In this document: in pieces, positions 1-8,908 of the stretch
Layout of the letters: each line of letters opens with the position of its first letter
Position numbering within the stretch: position 1 is the first letter of the stretch
Assembly: GCF_002803095.1 (NCBI RefSeq)
Contig: NZ_PGLR01000052.1
Location: 1 to 38,867 of the forward strand
Direction of reading: 5' to 3'
Source: Pseudomonas sp. ZH-FAD
GTDB lineage: Bacteria; Pseudomonadota; Gammaproteobacteria; Pseudomonadales; Pseudomonadaceae
DNA length: 38,867 bases
Program-made: the position numbers and the translations under genes
Notes under the pieces: generated by a model
Told to the model about the DNA's origin: nothing
Database searches by the model: none
What the model saw: only the letters and a program-made list of their open reading frames with translations

Positions 1-138
1 GCCATTGCACAGGCCGATCTGGATCGTGACGCGCTCTGTGGCGCTGAGTTCGTGATAGGACATGGGGCAACACCTTACCGAAATGGTCGGGTGTTGCACT
101 CAGTTTTTGCGGCCGCCGTGTTTGATTATGGAAGATAA
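1..138 (+). CDS. 3' end of an unidentified protein (partial)
   Basis: An open frame enters from the left edge and ends at TAA 136-138, giving 45 C-terminal residues (ending FAAAVFDYGR). I do not recognise the family. Its last 11 bases overlap the ATG of the next gene at 128, an arrangement typical of translationally coupled pairs. The fragment is too short for a functional call. That it is coding is inferred from the open frame and the overlap. Confidence 0.45.
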   Translation, partial: AIAQADLDRDALCGAEFVIGHGATPYRNGRVLHSVFAAAVFDYGR

Positions 139-574
139 GCAAGTTTACGAGCTGACTGTTGATGATCTTGCTGGCTCCGGTGTCTGGTTTTTTCCGATGG
201 ATGACTCGGTTGAGGATGAGCTAACTGTGCGTCCTCTTCAGGCGGTGGAGTCTTGTGCGGATGCCCAATTGATTGTTCGAACTAACTTTGAGGGGCGAAA
301 TGGCGCTAGGTATCTTGGCTACTTGTATTGGGATCGTAGTGGGGGGATTGAATATTTAAAGCCTGTGGTTTTCCTTGATGACGGTTCGGCCGTTTCTTTT
401 TGGTCTGGTATAGCTAAGCCGTCATGGGAGGAGTATTCGGATAGAGCTCAGGTGCTGAGAAAGGCATTGCCCATGACGTATGTGTCGGATTCTCTCCTTG
501 GGTTGCCAGAGTTATCTGGAGTGCTTGAAGGTCTGGGCTATCTAGATGGTGATACAATTTCTTGGGTTAAATAA
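128..574 (+). CDS. small unidentified protein, coupled to the gene upstream
   Basis: 148 residues starting MEDKQVYELT. An in-frame ATG at 62 would add 22 residues, but it lies deep inside the upstream frame, whereas ATG 128 overlaps the upstream stop by 11 bases as in coupled genes. The protein is acidic and soluble, with no signal peptide or membrane segment, and is rich in aromatic residues (WFFPMDD, LYWDRSGG, VSFWSG). The codon use is AT-richer than in the core genes that follow. The size, acidity and tight coupling resemble an immunity or partner protein in a toxin pair, but this is only a contextual guess; I do not recognise the family. Confidence 0.6.
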   Translation: MEDKQVYELTVDDLAGSGVWFFPMDDSVEDELTVRPLQAVESCADAQLIVRTNFEGRNGARYLGYLYWDRSGGIEYLKPVVFLDDGSAVSFWSGIAKPSWEEYSDRAQVLRKALPMTYVSDSLLGLPELSGVLEGLGYLDGDTISWVK

Positions 575-776
575 GGGGTAGACGGAAAAAGGGGGCAGAT
601 TTATTTAATTAGCCCCGATGACTGTTCCAGTCAGGCTGGCAGCAGCCGTTTTGCATCATCGGCGCATTAATAATAGGGAACAGATCACAATTAATTTCCT
701 ATTGTTCCACTCCGTAAATCGTGGTCTGTCCGCTCTGGTTTCTTTCTTGAGATATTTTCTCTATTTGGAGAGTGAA

Positions 777-1394
777 GTGAGATTGAAATTTTCTGTTTTG
801 TTGGTGGCTCTTTTTATTCATGGTTGCAGCTATAGCAAAGTCTCTGTCAAGAATGAAGTTGAAGCGGCGAAGTATGATCCTGTTTCAACGGCGAGGGTGC
901 GCGTGTTTTCCTCCCCTGAGTCGGTTGCTTCGTATTATCCGGGTTTGTCTTGTACGGAAGCTAAGCGGGTTGATTCTAAGGAAGCTAAGCCCTTGAGGGT
1001 TTACGAGAATAAAGAAAGATATATCTTGGGGCGCAAGGCTGATCTCTTGGGTATGAAGGTTGAAGACTATCGGAATATGACAATTGGTATGCCGGCTTCC
1101 GAGACTACCCAAGAGTTGGAGAAAGATCGCCTGGCGTACAGTGAGGTGGTTGTGCCGGCTGGCGTGTCTTCTGTTTTTTCAATGTTTTACTCTGTTAATG
1201 ATCAGAATGTTCGCGCTTATTGCTATCCTCCAAGCGTTTCTATTTCGCCTCGGGCAGGTACTGACTACGAGGTGAGGCTGATCCTGGATCAGAAAGCATT
1301 TGGTCGTTCCTCGTGTCATGTGAATGTGAAGGAATTAAGTGGGGAAGGGGCCGTGAAAAAATTGTCGGAGACAAAGTTTTATGTGTGTCGTTAG
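777..1394 (+). CDS. small putative lipoprotein of unknown function
   Basis: 205 residues from GTG 777, preceded by GGAG at 767-770. The frame is open upstream to an ATG at 618, but only the 777 start gives a proper export signal: MRLKFSVLLVALFIHGC, a short basic end, a hydrophobic stretch and a lipobox-like Cys at residue 17 (IHGC; His at -2 is unusual). The mature part is soluble, with four further cysteines including one two residues from the end. Base composition is AT-rich like the previous gene and unlike the HscC region, so both probably belong to an acquired patch. Function unknown; possibly a periplasmic partner of the accessory genes to the left. Confidence 0.65.
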   Translation: MRLKFSVLLVALFIHGCSYSKVSVKNEVEAAKYDPVSTARVRVFSSPESVASYYPGLSCTEAKRVDSKEAKPLRVYENKERYILGRKADLLGMKVEDYRNMTIGMPASETTQELEKDRLAYSEVVVPAGVSSVFSMFYSVNDQNVRAYCYPPSVSISPRAGTDYEVRLILDQKAFGRSSCHVNVKELSGEGAVKKLSETKFYVCR

Positions 1395-1576
1395 TGTGTT
1401 GTTTTAGGCGTAATAATGTTGTTTAGGCTCTTCTTTTATATGTTGGTGAGCAGCTAATTCGTGTGAGAGTCGGGCAGGTTTGTTGTTCAATTTAAGAAGC
1501 TGTGCGAATGAGACGGAGTTTTGCGATGCAAGGTGGTGCTGTTGGAGCTGAGCATACCCAGAGTGGTGTTTCCTGG

Positions 1577-2461
1577 ATGCGTAGTCTTGCCTTCCTGTTG
1601 TTTGCATTGCTGGTTACGGGATGCGCCGGCAAAAGCGCCGACGTTCCGAAGCAAGCGATAAACCCGTTGCAGGGTACGAACAAGCTCTTCCTTTCTCTGG
1701 CTGAGCGGATGGAGGAGCTCGCGACCAATGATGCCGAGTTGGCTCGTGCGCTCAAGGGCAAGGCCGCTTCACTGGATACGCTTGGCCAATCGCAGGCCGC
1801 GCTGGAGGCCATAGACCGAGCGCTGTCACTGACGCCGGAAGTGGAGCAGCAGGAGTTGCTTTCGACCAAGGCATCGATTCTGTTCAGCCTGGATCGGGCA
1901 CCTGATGCACTGGCGATTCTGGTTCCCATGCTCGAGCTGGAGCATCCTGCTGCGCCCAAACAGGCATCGGCCGCTGAAGATGATCTCTCCCATGAATACA
2001 TCGTGGCTGCGTTCTGCTACATGAGGCTGGAGCGCTGGCCCGATGCGGTGCGGGCTCTTTCACGTATCCAGCCATCGGGGCCAGAGGATGATCTCGCTGC
2101 CTATGCGGCACTGACCTATGCCTATATCAAGGCCAGAGCTTCCGGGTCGGTGGCTGATGAATGGCTGGATGCGCAGACCGAGTTCTCGGCGGCCAAGCAT
2201 ACCGGGCACTACGGTGCCTTGATCCGCATGTGGCAGGGGGATTTCGATAGCGCCGAACTGGCCGCTAGTTTGAAGGCCTTGAAGGGGGTGGCGCAGCAGG
2301 ACGCTTTTGGCGAGGCTCTGTTTCACAGAATGGCTTACGTCACGTATGTGGAGCGGGACCCGAGCGCGGCCAAGGCACTGTTCGAGCATCTGAACGAACT
2401 GGCTCCGTACGGCAACATGGAGTGGATCTACGCGAAGCAGGTTTTGGCTGCACCGCGTTGA
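1577..2461 (+). CDS. TPR-like lipoprotein
   Basis: 294 residues from ATG 1577. This start places a clean lipoprotein signal at the N terminus (MRSLAFLLFALLVTGC, lipobox VTGC). Earlier in-frame starts at 1502 (GTG) and 1508 (ATG) would add 23-25 mostly polar residues ahead of it; none has a strong ribosome site, so the start is uncertain. The mature protein is helical with TPR-like repeats, for example around residues 55-110 (GQSQAALEAIDRALSL, then LDRAPDALAILVPMLE). It is probably an envelope lipoprotein acting as a protein-interaction scaffold. It lies about 200 bases upstream of hscC on the same strand; a functional link is possible but not shown. Confidence 0.8.
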   Translation: MRSLAFLLFALLVTGCAGKSADVPKQAINPLQGTNKLFLSLAERMEELATNDAELARALKGKAASLDTLGQSQAALEAIDRALSLTPEVEQQELLSTKASILFSLDRAPDALAILVPMLELEHPAAPKQASAAEDDLSHEYIVAAFCYMRLERWPDAVRALSRIQPSGPEDDLAAYAALTYAYIKARASGSVADEWLDAQTEFSAAKHTGHYGALIRMWQGDFDSAELAASLKALKGVAQQDAFGEALFHRMAYVTYVERDPSAAKALFEHLNELAPYGNMEWIYAKQVLAAPR

Positions 2462-2660
2462 AAAATGAGGATTGCGCGTCCGTCGCCTGTGCACTTGCGC
2501 AATGCGCGGCGCTCACGCGCATAGCTTCGAGAGCCGCTATTGAGCACGCACTTCAATTATCACGCCTCCTGCTGCACAGGTATTGGGGGCTACAAACATT
2601 TAATATCGCGCCGTTCAGGGCATGAGGCTCTGCTGTAGCGCCACGGAGGCAGGCACAAGC

Positions 2661-4352
2661 ATGATTATCGGAATAGACCTGGGTACCACCAACAGCCTTG
2701 TCAGTGTTTGGGATGGCGAGACGGCGCAGCTGGTACCTAATGCCCTTGGCCGTATGCTGACCCCAAGCGTCGTCGGCCTGGATGATCAGGGGCAGATGGT
2801 GGTCGGGGATATTGCCCGCGAGCGCTTGCAAACCCACCCTCATCTCACGACTGCGCTCTTCAAACGGCATATGGGCAGTGCGCACAGCACCCAGCTTGGC
2901 CCGCATCGCTTTCGCCCGGAGGAACTTTCGGCACTGGTGCTGCGTAGCCTAAAGGAGGATGTGGAGCGTGCCTATGGCAAGGCTGTTACCGAGGCGGTCA
3001 TCAGCGTGCCGGCGTATTTCAGTGACGCGCAGCGCAAGGCGACGCGTATTGCCGGCGAGCTGGCGGGCCTCAAGGTCGAGAAGCTGATCAACGAACCCAC
3101 CGCTGCTGCGTTGGCTTACGGCGTGCATCAGAAGGGCGATACTTCGTTTCTGGTGTTCGATCTCGGTGGCGGCACCTTCGATGTGTCCGTCCTGGAACTC
3201 TTCGATGGCGTGATGGAGGTTCGCGCCAGTGCCGGTGACAACTTCCTGGGTGGTGAGGATTTCGATGATGCGATAGTTGCCCATGTCGTTGGTGCATTGC
3301 GTGCCCAGGGGATGCCGGATGCGGAGCGCCCCGCCATTGGTCATCGCCTACGCCGTGAGGCGCAGCGCGTTAGGCATGCGCTCGGGCAGCAGAGCGAGGC
3401 GGTGTTTCAACTGAGTGAAGATGGACGTGAATGGTCTGTACCCTTGACTCAGGAAAAACTGCTGGAAATCTGTGAGCCTCTCCTGGAGCGCCTGCGTGCG
3501 CCAATCGAGCGGGCGCTGCGTGATGCGCGCATCAAGGTGGCGGATCTGGACGAGGTGCTGCTGGTGGGCGGCACCACGCGTATGCCGCTGGTGCGCAAGC
3601 TGGTGGCCAGTCTCTTCGGTCGCTTCCCCGCGATGCACCTGAATCCTGATGAGGTGATCGCTCAGGGCGCTGCAATCCAGGCGGCGCTCAAGGCACGCGA
3701 TGCGACGCTGGAAGAGGTGGTGCTGACTGATGTGTGCCCCTACAGCCTGGGTGTGGAGGTTTCCAATAGCGTCGGTGGGCAGCTGCAGGGCGGGCATTAC
3801 TTGCCAATCATCGAGCGTAACTGTGTGGTGCCGGTGAGCCGGGTGAAGAGCGTGCAGACGCTTCGTGATGGTCAGCGGCAGGTCAGTGTGCGTATCTTCC
3901 AGGGCGAGAGCCGCCTGGTGGCCAACAATATCTTCCTCGGCGAGTTGGAGGTCGATGTTCCGCCTCGTCCGGCGGGCGAGGTGTCGCTGGATATCCGTTT
4001 CACCTACGACATCAACGGTCTGCTCGAGGCTCAGGTGGATACCCCAATGACCGGCCAGAGCAGGACGCTGGTGATCGAGAACAATCCGGGTGTGTTGACG
4101 CCGCAGGAAATTGCCGAGCGTTTTGAAACCCTGCAGGCACTCAAGATTCATCCGCGTGATCAGCAGGTCAACAGTGCCTTGATGGCTCGCCTGGAACGGC
4201 TGTATCAGGAGTGTCTGGGCGATGTGCGTGAGCATGTAGGTGCTCTGGCCGGACATTTCGCCGGCGTGCTCGAGCGCCAGGACGAGCGCGAGATCCGTGA
4301 GGCGCGCCAGGATATTTCGGCTCGCCTGGAAGCCATCGAGAGTGGCTACTGA
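2661..4352 (+). CDS. hscC: Hsp70-family chaperone HscC
   Basis: 563 residues, close to E. coli HscC (about 556). Hsp70 landmarks are present: phosphate-1 loop IGIDLGTTNS near the N terminus, INEPTAAALAYG, phosphate-2 loop VFDLGGGTFDVSVLE, and the adenosine motif VLLVGGTTRMPLV. A substrate-binding half follows (DVCPYSLGVEV, then FTYDINGLLEAQVD) with a short helical end. Length and wording fit HscC better than DnaK or HscA; there is no DnaK-type lid tail. An ATG at 2622 is in frame but precedes the conserved MIIGIDLG start; GGAGG at 2644-2648 serves ATG 2661. In E. coli HscC works with the membrane J proteins DjlB and DjlC, and two J-like membrane proteins follow directly here. The client is unknown. 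Confidence 0.93.
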   Translation: MIIGIDLGTTNSLVSVWDGETAQLVPNALGRMLTPSVVGLDDQGQMVVGDIARERLQTHPHLTTALFKRHMGSAHSTQLGPHRFRPEELSALVLRSLKEDVERAYGKAVTEAVISVPAYFSDAQRKATRIAGELAGLKVEKLINEPTAAALAYGVHQKGDTSFLVFDLGGGTFDVSVLELFDGVMEVRASAGDNFLGGEDFDDAIVAHVVGALRAQGMPDAERPAIGHRLRREAQRVRHALGQQSEAVFQLSEDGREWSVPLTQEKLLEICEPLLERLRAPIERALRDARIKVADLDEVLLVGGTTRMPLVRKLVASLFGRFPAMHLNPDEVIAQGAAIQAALKARDATLEEVVLTDVCPYSLGVEVSNSVGGQLQGGHYLPIIERNCVVPVSRVKSVQTLRDGQRQVSVRIFQGESRLVANNIFLGELEVDVPPRPAGEVSLDIRFTYDINGLLEAQVDTPMTGQSRTLVIENNPGVLTPQEIAERFETLQALKIHPRDQQVNSALMARLERLYQECLGDVREHVGALAGHFAGVLERQDEREIREARQDISARLEAIESGY

Positions 4353-4353
4353 G

Positions 4354-5868
4354 ATGGAGGTCTGGAGCCTGCTGGGGCTGACTCCCGACGCTGATGTGCG
4401 CAGTATCAAGCGCCGCTATGCGCAATTGCTGAAAAACACGCGACCCGATGAAGATGCCGAGGCGTTCCAGCGCTTGCGCGACGCTTATGAGCGAGCATTG
4501 AGCATCGCGCAGGCACAGCCAGATGGAGCCTTGCCGTTGCAGGCGCTCGAACTGGCGCCTGGCGAGGTCCAGCCGATATCGGCAGCCGCGGTGCCGGACT
4601 CGGTACATGAGCAGGTTGCAGTGCTTGTCGAGGCATCGCCCTCGCTCGATGCTGCGCTGCAGCAGGCGGTAGAGATGCAGCTCGAGCGAGAGTTGCAGTT
4701 GTACCTGCTGACTCGTTGCAGTTCGCTGGGTGATGAGGACGAAAAAGCCATTCTGCTCTGGGCAATTGAACGACTGCAGTGGTTATCGCCCTGGCAGGCA
4801 GACTACCTGCCCCAGGCCCATCTCGAGATGCTGGCTGCGAGGTTGCTCGCGCAGGAGCTGCAGAAGTCGGAGGCGTTTCTGCACATCGGAGAGGAGCGGG
4901 CGGCTCTGGATGGTCTGGTTGCACTCGCAAATAGTGAGTGGTTGCAACCATTCGAGCGGCGGCTGCAATTTCAGGAGGGCGTTTTGCGCCTGCTGGAGCG
5001 CAGTGAGCATTGGTCGCCTGCCTTCTTCGAGCGCTTGACGGACCGTCTCGGCTGGCATGAAGAGCAGGGGCAGTTGCCGTGCCCGCTCGAACGATGGGAG
5101 CGTCTGTGCGGGCGCTGTGAAAGCCAGGCCATGAAGCAGCGCCTGCTCAAACATCTGGGCGAGCGATGGCCGTTGAATGCCGAGCAGCGGGCGGCTTGGT
5201 TATTGCTCAAACCGCTGAGTCCGCGTGAGCGTCGCTACCTGGTCGACCGCTTCAGCGAGGAGGATTGGTGGGCGTGCGAGTCACTCGACGGCCTTTTCAG
5301 GCAAAGCTATCCCGACTTGCCCAGCCAGTTGGGCGCCCCAGACTGGGAAGATTGGCAGCGCTGGCAGCCGCGTAAATGGGCATCCGCAGCGGCCTGTTAT
5401 GCCTGGCTGTTGCTTCTCGCTACGATGTTGCTCGATTTGCTGTATAGCGATGCTCCTCGAGAGATGGCCGCGCGTGGTAAAGGCCTTCAGGGCGCGGTGG
5501 TGGAGACGCTGATTACCAGTCTGGCAATCATCGGCTTGCTGGCCAGCCTGGTCAGAGGATGGAGCTGGTTGACGCGTTACATGGTTCGGCTCGATCTCCC
5601 CCTCAGTCGCTTGTTGCTGCCTGCCTCGTGGCATGACCAGGGCGCAGGAATGCTGGTGTTGCGTCACTGCATACCCGCGGCTGCGTTCGCCTTTCTCGTT
5701 GCGGTGTTCGATCCCTGGGACAGTGGCTGGACGCTTGCCGCTGGGGTCTTCGCCCTGGCGCTGTTGTTCCTGGGGCGAGTCGGCAGCGGAGGAGCACCTT
5801 GGCCACGGTTGGCTACAGGCCTCAGCGGATTGTTTAAAGTCGATTACAGCCGCAAGGCGGAGTGGTAA
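4354..5868 (+). CDS. membrane-anchored J-like protein, DjlB/DjlC type (copy 1)
   Basis: 504 residues; ATG 4354 begins one base after the hscC stop. The N terminus is a compact J-like domain (MEVWSLLGLTPDADVRSIKR, then AFQRLRDAYERAL), but the HPD triad reads RPD at residues 30-32. A long helical cytoplasmic middle follows (about 60-350), then about four membrane segments (roughly residues 345-365, 385-405, 435-450 and 455-470). This layout, N-terminal J domain with C-terminal membrane anchors beside hscC, matches the DjlB/DjlC co-chaperones of E. coli HscC. It is a paralogue of the next gene (shared KRRYAQLLK, AFQRLRDAYE and WQPDYLPQA-like stretches). It probably recruits HscC to the inner membrane; whether RPD still stimulates the ATPase is unknown. 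Confidence 0.85.
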   Translation: MEVWSLLGLTPDADVRSIKRRYAQLLKNTRPDEDAEAFQRLRDAYERALSIAQAQPDGALPLQALELAPGEVQPISAAAVPDSVHEQVAVLVEASPSLDAALQQAVEMQLERELQLYLLTRCSSLGDEDEKAILLWAIERLQWLSPWQADYLPQAHLEMLAARLLAQELQKSEAFLHIGEERAALDGLVALANSEWLQPFERRLQFQEGVLRLLERSEHWSPAFFERLTDRLGWHEEQGQLPCPLERWERLCGRCESQAMKQRLLKHLGERWPLNAEQRAAWLLLKPLSPRERRYLVDRFSEEDWWACESLDGLFRQSYPDLPSQLGAPDWEDWQRWQPRKWASAAACYAWLLLLATMLLDLLYSDAPREMAARGKGLQGAVVETLITSLAIIGLLASLVRGWSWLTRYMVRLDLPLSRLLLPASWHDQGAGMLVLRHCIPAAAFAFLVAVFDPWDSGWTLAAGVFALALLFLGRVGSGGAPWPRLATGLSGLFKVDYSRKAEW

Positions 5869-5870
5869 GC

Positions 5871-7590
5871 ATGATGACGCCCTGGGAACTGTTCGATCTC
5901 GAATCAGCCGTTGATGTCAGAGGTATCAAGCGCCGCTACGCTCAGTTGCTCAAGCAATACCGTCTCGATGACGATCCACTGGCCTTCCAGCGTTTGCGCG
6001 ACGCTTATGAGTACGCGCTGGAGTGGGTGGGGCGCGACCAGGGTGAAGTGACGCCTGAGCAGGCAGCGGAGCGGGGCATCGCTACAGCGGTAGAGGATCA
6101 TCCGCCGCTTATGCGGGCCGGTGAGCAGATGGCGCTGCAGCCCTCTACCGAGGAGATGCAGGTTCGCGCTTTGCCGGATACCTGCGTCTCGTTGGACGAG
6201 GCGCTGCTGCGGGCGCGTGAGATGCAGATGGAGGAGGTGCTGCAGTTAGAACTGTTGCGCCGTTGCCAATTGCCCGGTGATCGTGCGGTTGAAGTTCTGC
6301 GTTGGGCGAAGGATCACTTGGGTTGGTTGACGCCATGGCAGCCGGATTATTTGCCGCAGGCCAACATGGCCCAGTTGGCCCAGCGACTCTTCGAACATGA
6401 ACTGTCTGAGCTCTGGCAGGCATTGCGTGCTGCGAGCGAGTCGGAGCTCTATCAACGTATCCGTGATCTGGCGAGCCAGAAATGGATGCAGCCGCTGGAA
6501 CTCAACGGCCAGTTACAGAAGGCCTTGATCCCGCTGCTGGAGGAATACCAAGGCGGCTCGTCTGATTTGCTTGGGCGCCTTTCGCAGTTGTTCGGCTGGA
6601 GCGAGAGCGATGGCTACCTGCCTTGTGACGCCGACGACTGGGAGTATCTCGTGCGGCACTATGCCTACACAGGTATGTGGCGCGAATTGCAGAGGCAGTT
6701 GTCATTGCCTTCGCCACTGCAAGCCAAAGAGCGTGCATGCTGGTTCTTGCTCAAGCCCATGAGCGATGGCGAGCGGCGCAAGATGGCGGATTGCTTCGAG
6801 GCTGCCGATTGGGCGGCCTGTGACTATCTGGCGCGCGAGATCGAGGAATGTCAGCCTCATATTCCTGAGCGTGCAGGCGTCAGCTACTTTGCCAATTGGC
6901 GTCAATGGAGGCCTCAAGAGTGGGGCGGTTGGGCCACGCTGTACGCTTTTTTTGATCGTGTTCTTGGTGCTGAGCGTCGATCAGGCCATTGGTGAACGGT
7001 GGATTGCTAAGCAGGGCCTGACCCAGGGGCTGCTGCTCGCGGGGGTTGCCAGTGTGATGATGATGCTGGTTCTGCATTACCTCTGGCGGGGTTGGTCTGG
7101 CCTGGCGCGTAGCCTTTCACGGCTGGATATCTGGATAAGCCGTTTTCTCGTACCCCCGTCTTTGTTGGAACGGGGTAGTGGGCTCTTGATCGTTCGTCAT
7201 GTACTACCGGCCCTGGCCTTTGCTGTACTCGTGGGGTCATGGGCACGACACCTTTCACCTGGTTGGGCTCTCGCGCAGGGGGCTGCAATTCTTGCAGTGA
7301 GCCTCTATTTCCTCGCGCGGGTTACTCAGGGGGCTTCGCCCTACGCATGGCTAGTGCTGATAAGGCGTTCGCTACCTTCTCTGGATATCTACAAGCCCAT
7401 ACTGTTCTGGATACTGATCATAGTGGGGAGCGTCTTGTTGTCTCGCTTGATCGGCCCTGATGCAACGCAGAGTCGAACCTTGCGTTCGGAGCCTTTCAAC
7501 GTGTGTGCTCGTCCGACCAATGCTCAGCAGATCATGGATTGCGAGCGAGCGGCGCAAATGGTTCGCGAGGCCTTACAGCGACGGGATTAA
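5871..7590 (+). pseudogene. second DjlB/DjlC-type J-like protein, interrupted by a +1 frameshift
   Basis: ATG 5871, two bases after copy 1. The first frame encodes the J-like domain (MMTPWELFDL, with RLD instead of HPD at residues 31-33) and the helical middle, and stops at 6995 just as the first membrane segment should begin. The membrane part (LIVFLVLSVDQ onward, through LARSLSRLDIWISRFLVPP) continues in the +1 frame to 7590. The switch lies at seven T's, 6947-6953; with six T's the two parts join into one 572-residue protein aligned end to end with copy 1, plus a C-terminal extension of about 45 residues. It could be a sequencing error, a true null, or a gene rescued by slippage or +1 frameshifting. 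Outside the T run both parts look well conserved. Confidence 0.8.
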
Positions 7591-7824
7591 CTTACACGAA
7601 GTGTCGAGTCATCATTCAGGATGCCCGGCATCGATAGCGACAGATGCACATGGTGGTGTGACCCTGCGATTAGCCCTTGCTCACGAATCGCAACTATCGG
7701 GTTCGACCGCCCAGTCACCCCGTTGACCGCAATTTGCAGCCGAACTCCTGCGCGACAAGGGGGCTCTACTGTCTGTCCCGGCGACCCGAACCCGCGGTCG
7801 CAAACCGATCAGACAGGAGTCCCG

Positions 7825-8904
7825 ATGACGTCAACACCAGCATTTCTCTGGCCCAAGTCCTGGTTGATGATCATCGCCTGTGCGCTGCCGCTGCTCGGCG
7901 GCTGTTCCTCCGAGGCCGAGCCGGCACCCGAGCCGCCGCGGGTGGCATTGGTCGAGCCGCTGCAGCCCGCCGCGCCGCAAGCCGAGGCGCTGCGTTTCTC
8001 TGGGGTGGTGCAGAGCGTAACCACCACCCAGCTGTCATTCGAGGTGGCCGGGCGCATCGAGCGCATCCTGATCGATGAGGGCACCCGCGTCAGGCACGGT
8101 CAGCCGCTGGCCGAGCTGGACCGCACCGACTACCGCCTGCAGCTGCGTGAAGCCGTGGCGCGCCTGCGTCAGCTGGAGGCGGATCTGGCGCGCAAGCGCA
8201 CGCTGCTTGCCGAGGGCATTCTCGCTCCCGCCGCCATCGAGGCGTTGGAGGCCAACACCGTGGCCGCGCGGGTGGCGCGCGACAGCGCCCAGCGCAGCAT
8301 CGATCACAGCACCCTGAACGCGCCGTTCGATGGCGTGGTGGCGCGCCGCCTGGCCGAGCCGGACATGGTGGTGGCGGTCGGCACGCCGGTGTTCGAGATG
8401 CAGGACAACCGCCAGATCGAGGTCAGCGTCGATCTGCCGGAAAGCGCCGCGCTGAGCATTCCGCTCGGGCCCGAGCTCGAGGCCGAAGCGCAGCTGGTGA
8501 TCGCCGACCTGCGCCTGCCGCTGCGTTACAAGGAGCACAGCACCCAGCCGCGCGAAGGTGCGCGCACCTACCGGCTGGTGCTGCAGGGCGAGCCGCCCGA
8601 GGACTACAACCTGCTGCCGGGCATGGCCATGCGCGTCAGCCTGCAGCGCCCTGCACAGCCACAGGCAGAGGATGAGGGCTTTCGCCTGCCGCTGTCGGCG
8701 CTGCAGACCGGCAGCGACGGCAAGCATTTCATCTGGCAAGCCGATGAGGGCCGCGCGCGGCGGCTGGCGGTGCAGTTGCAGCAGGTCGAGGGTGATCAGG
8801 CGCTGATCCGCGGCGAGGGCCTGCAGGCGCAGCTGCCGATCATCGTCGCTGGCGGCAGCAAGCTGCACGAGGACCAGCCGATCGAAGCGCGGGAGCGGAA
8901 CTGA
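7825..8904 (+). CDS. RND efflux periplasmic adaptor (membrane fusion lipoprotein)
   Basis: 359 residues, ATG 7825 with AGGAG at 7815-7819. The signal peptide ends at a lipobox (LLGGC, Cys about residue 27), so it is probably inner-membrane anchored by lipid. Next come the split lipoyl-type half motifs (FEVAGRIERILIDEGTRVR and LNAPFDGVVARRLAEP) flanking an alpha hairpin, then beta-barrel and membrane-proximal domains (RLPLSALQT). It links the pump at 8909 to the channel at 11950; the gap to the pump gene is four bases. The 234-base stretch upstream (7591-7824) should contain the promoter; no regulator gene is adjacent. Substrate cannot be told. Confidence 0.9.
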   Translation: MTSTPAFLWPKSWLMIIACALPLLGGCSSEAEPAPEPPRVALVEPLQPAAPQAEALRFSGVVQSVTTTQLSFEVAGRIERILIDEGTRVRHGQPLAELDRTDYRLQLREAVARLRQLEADLARKRTLLAEGILAPAAIEALEANTVAARVARDSAQRSIDHSTLNAPFDGVVARRLAEPDMVVAVGTPVFEMQDNRQIEVSVDLPESAALSIPLGPELEAEAQLVIADLRLPLRYKEHSTQPREGARTYRLVLQGEPPEDYNLLPGMAMRVSLQRPAQPQAEDEGFRLPLSALQTGSDGKHFIWQADEGRARRLAVQLQQVEGDQALIRGEGLQAQLPIIVAGGSKLHEDQPIEARERN

Positions 8905-8908
8905 GCCG

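Noticed and set aside
6766..7590. The membrane part of J-like copy 2 as an independent gene from its in-frame ATG at 6766
   Set aside because: The stretch between 6766 and about 6945 in that frame does not resemble anything, whereas the other frame continues the paralogue; one split gene explains both.
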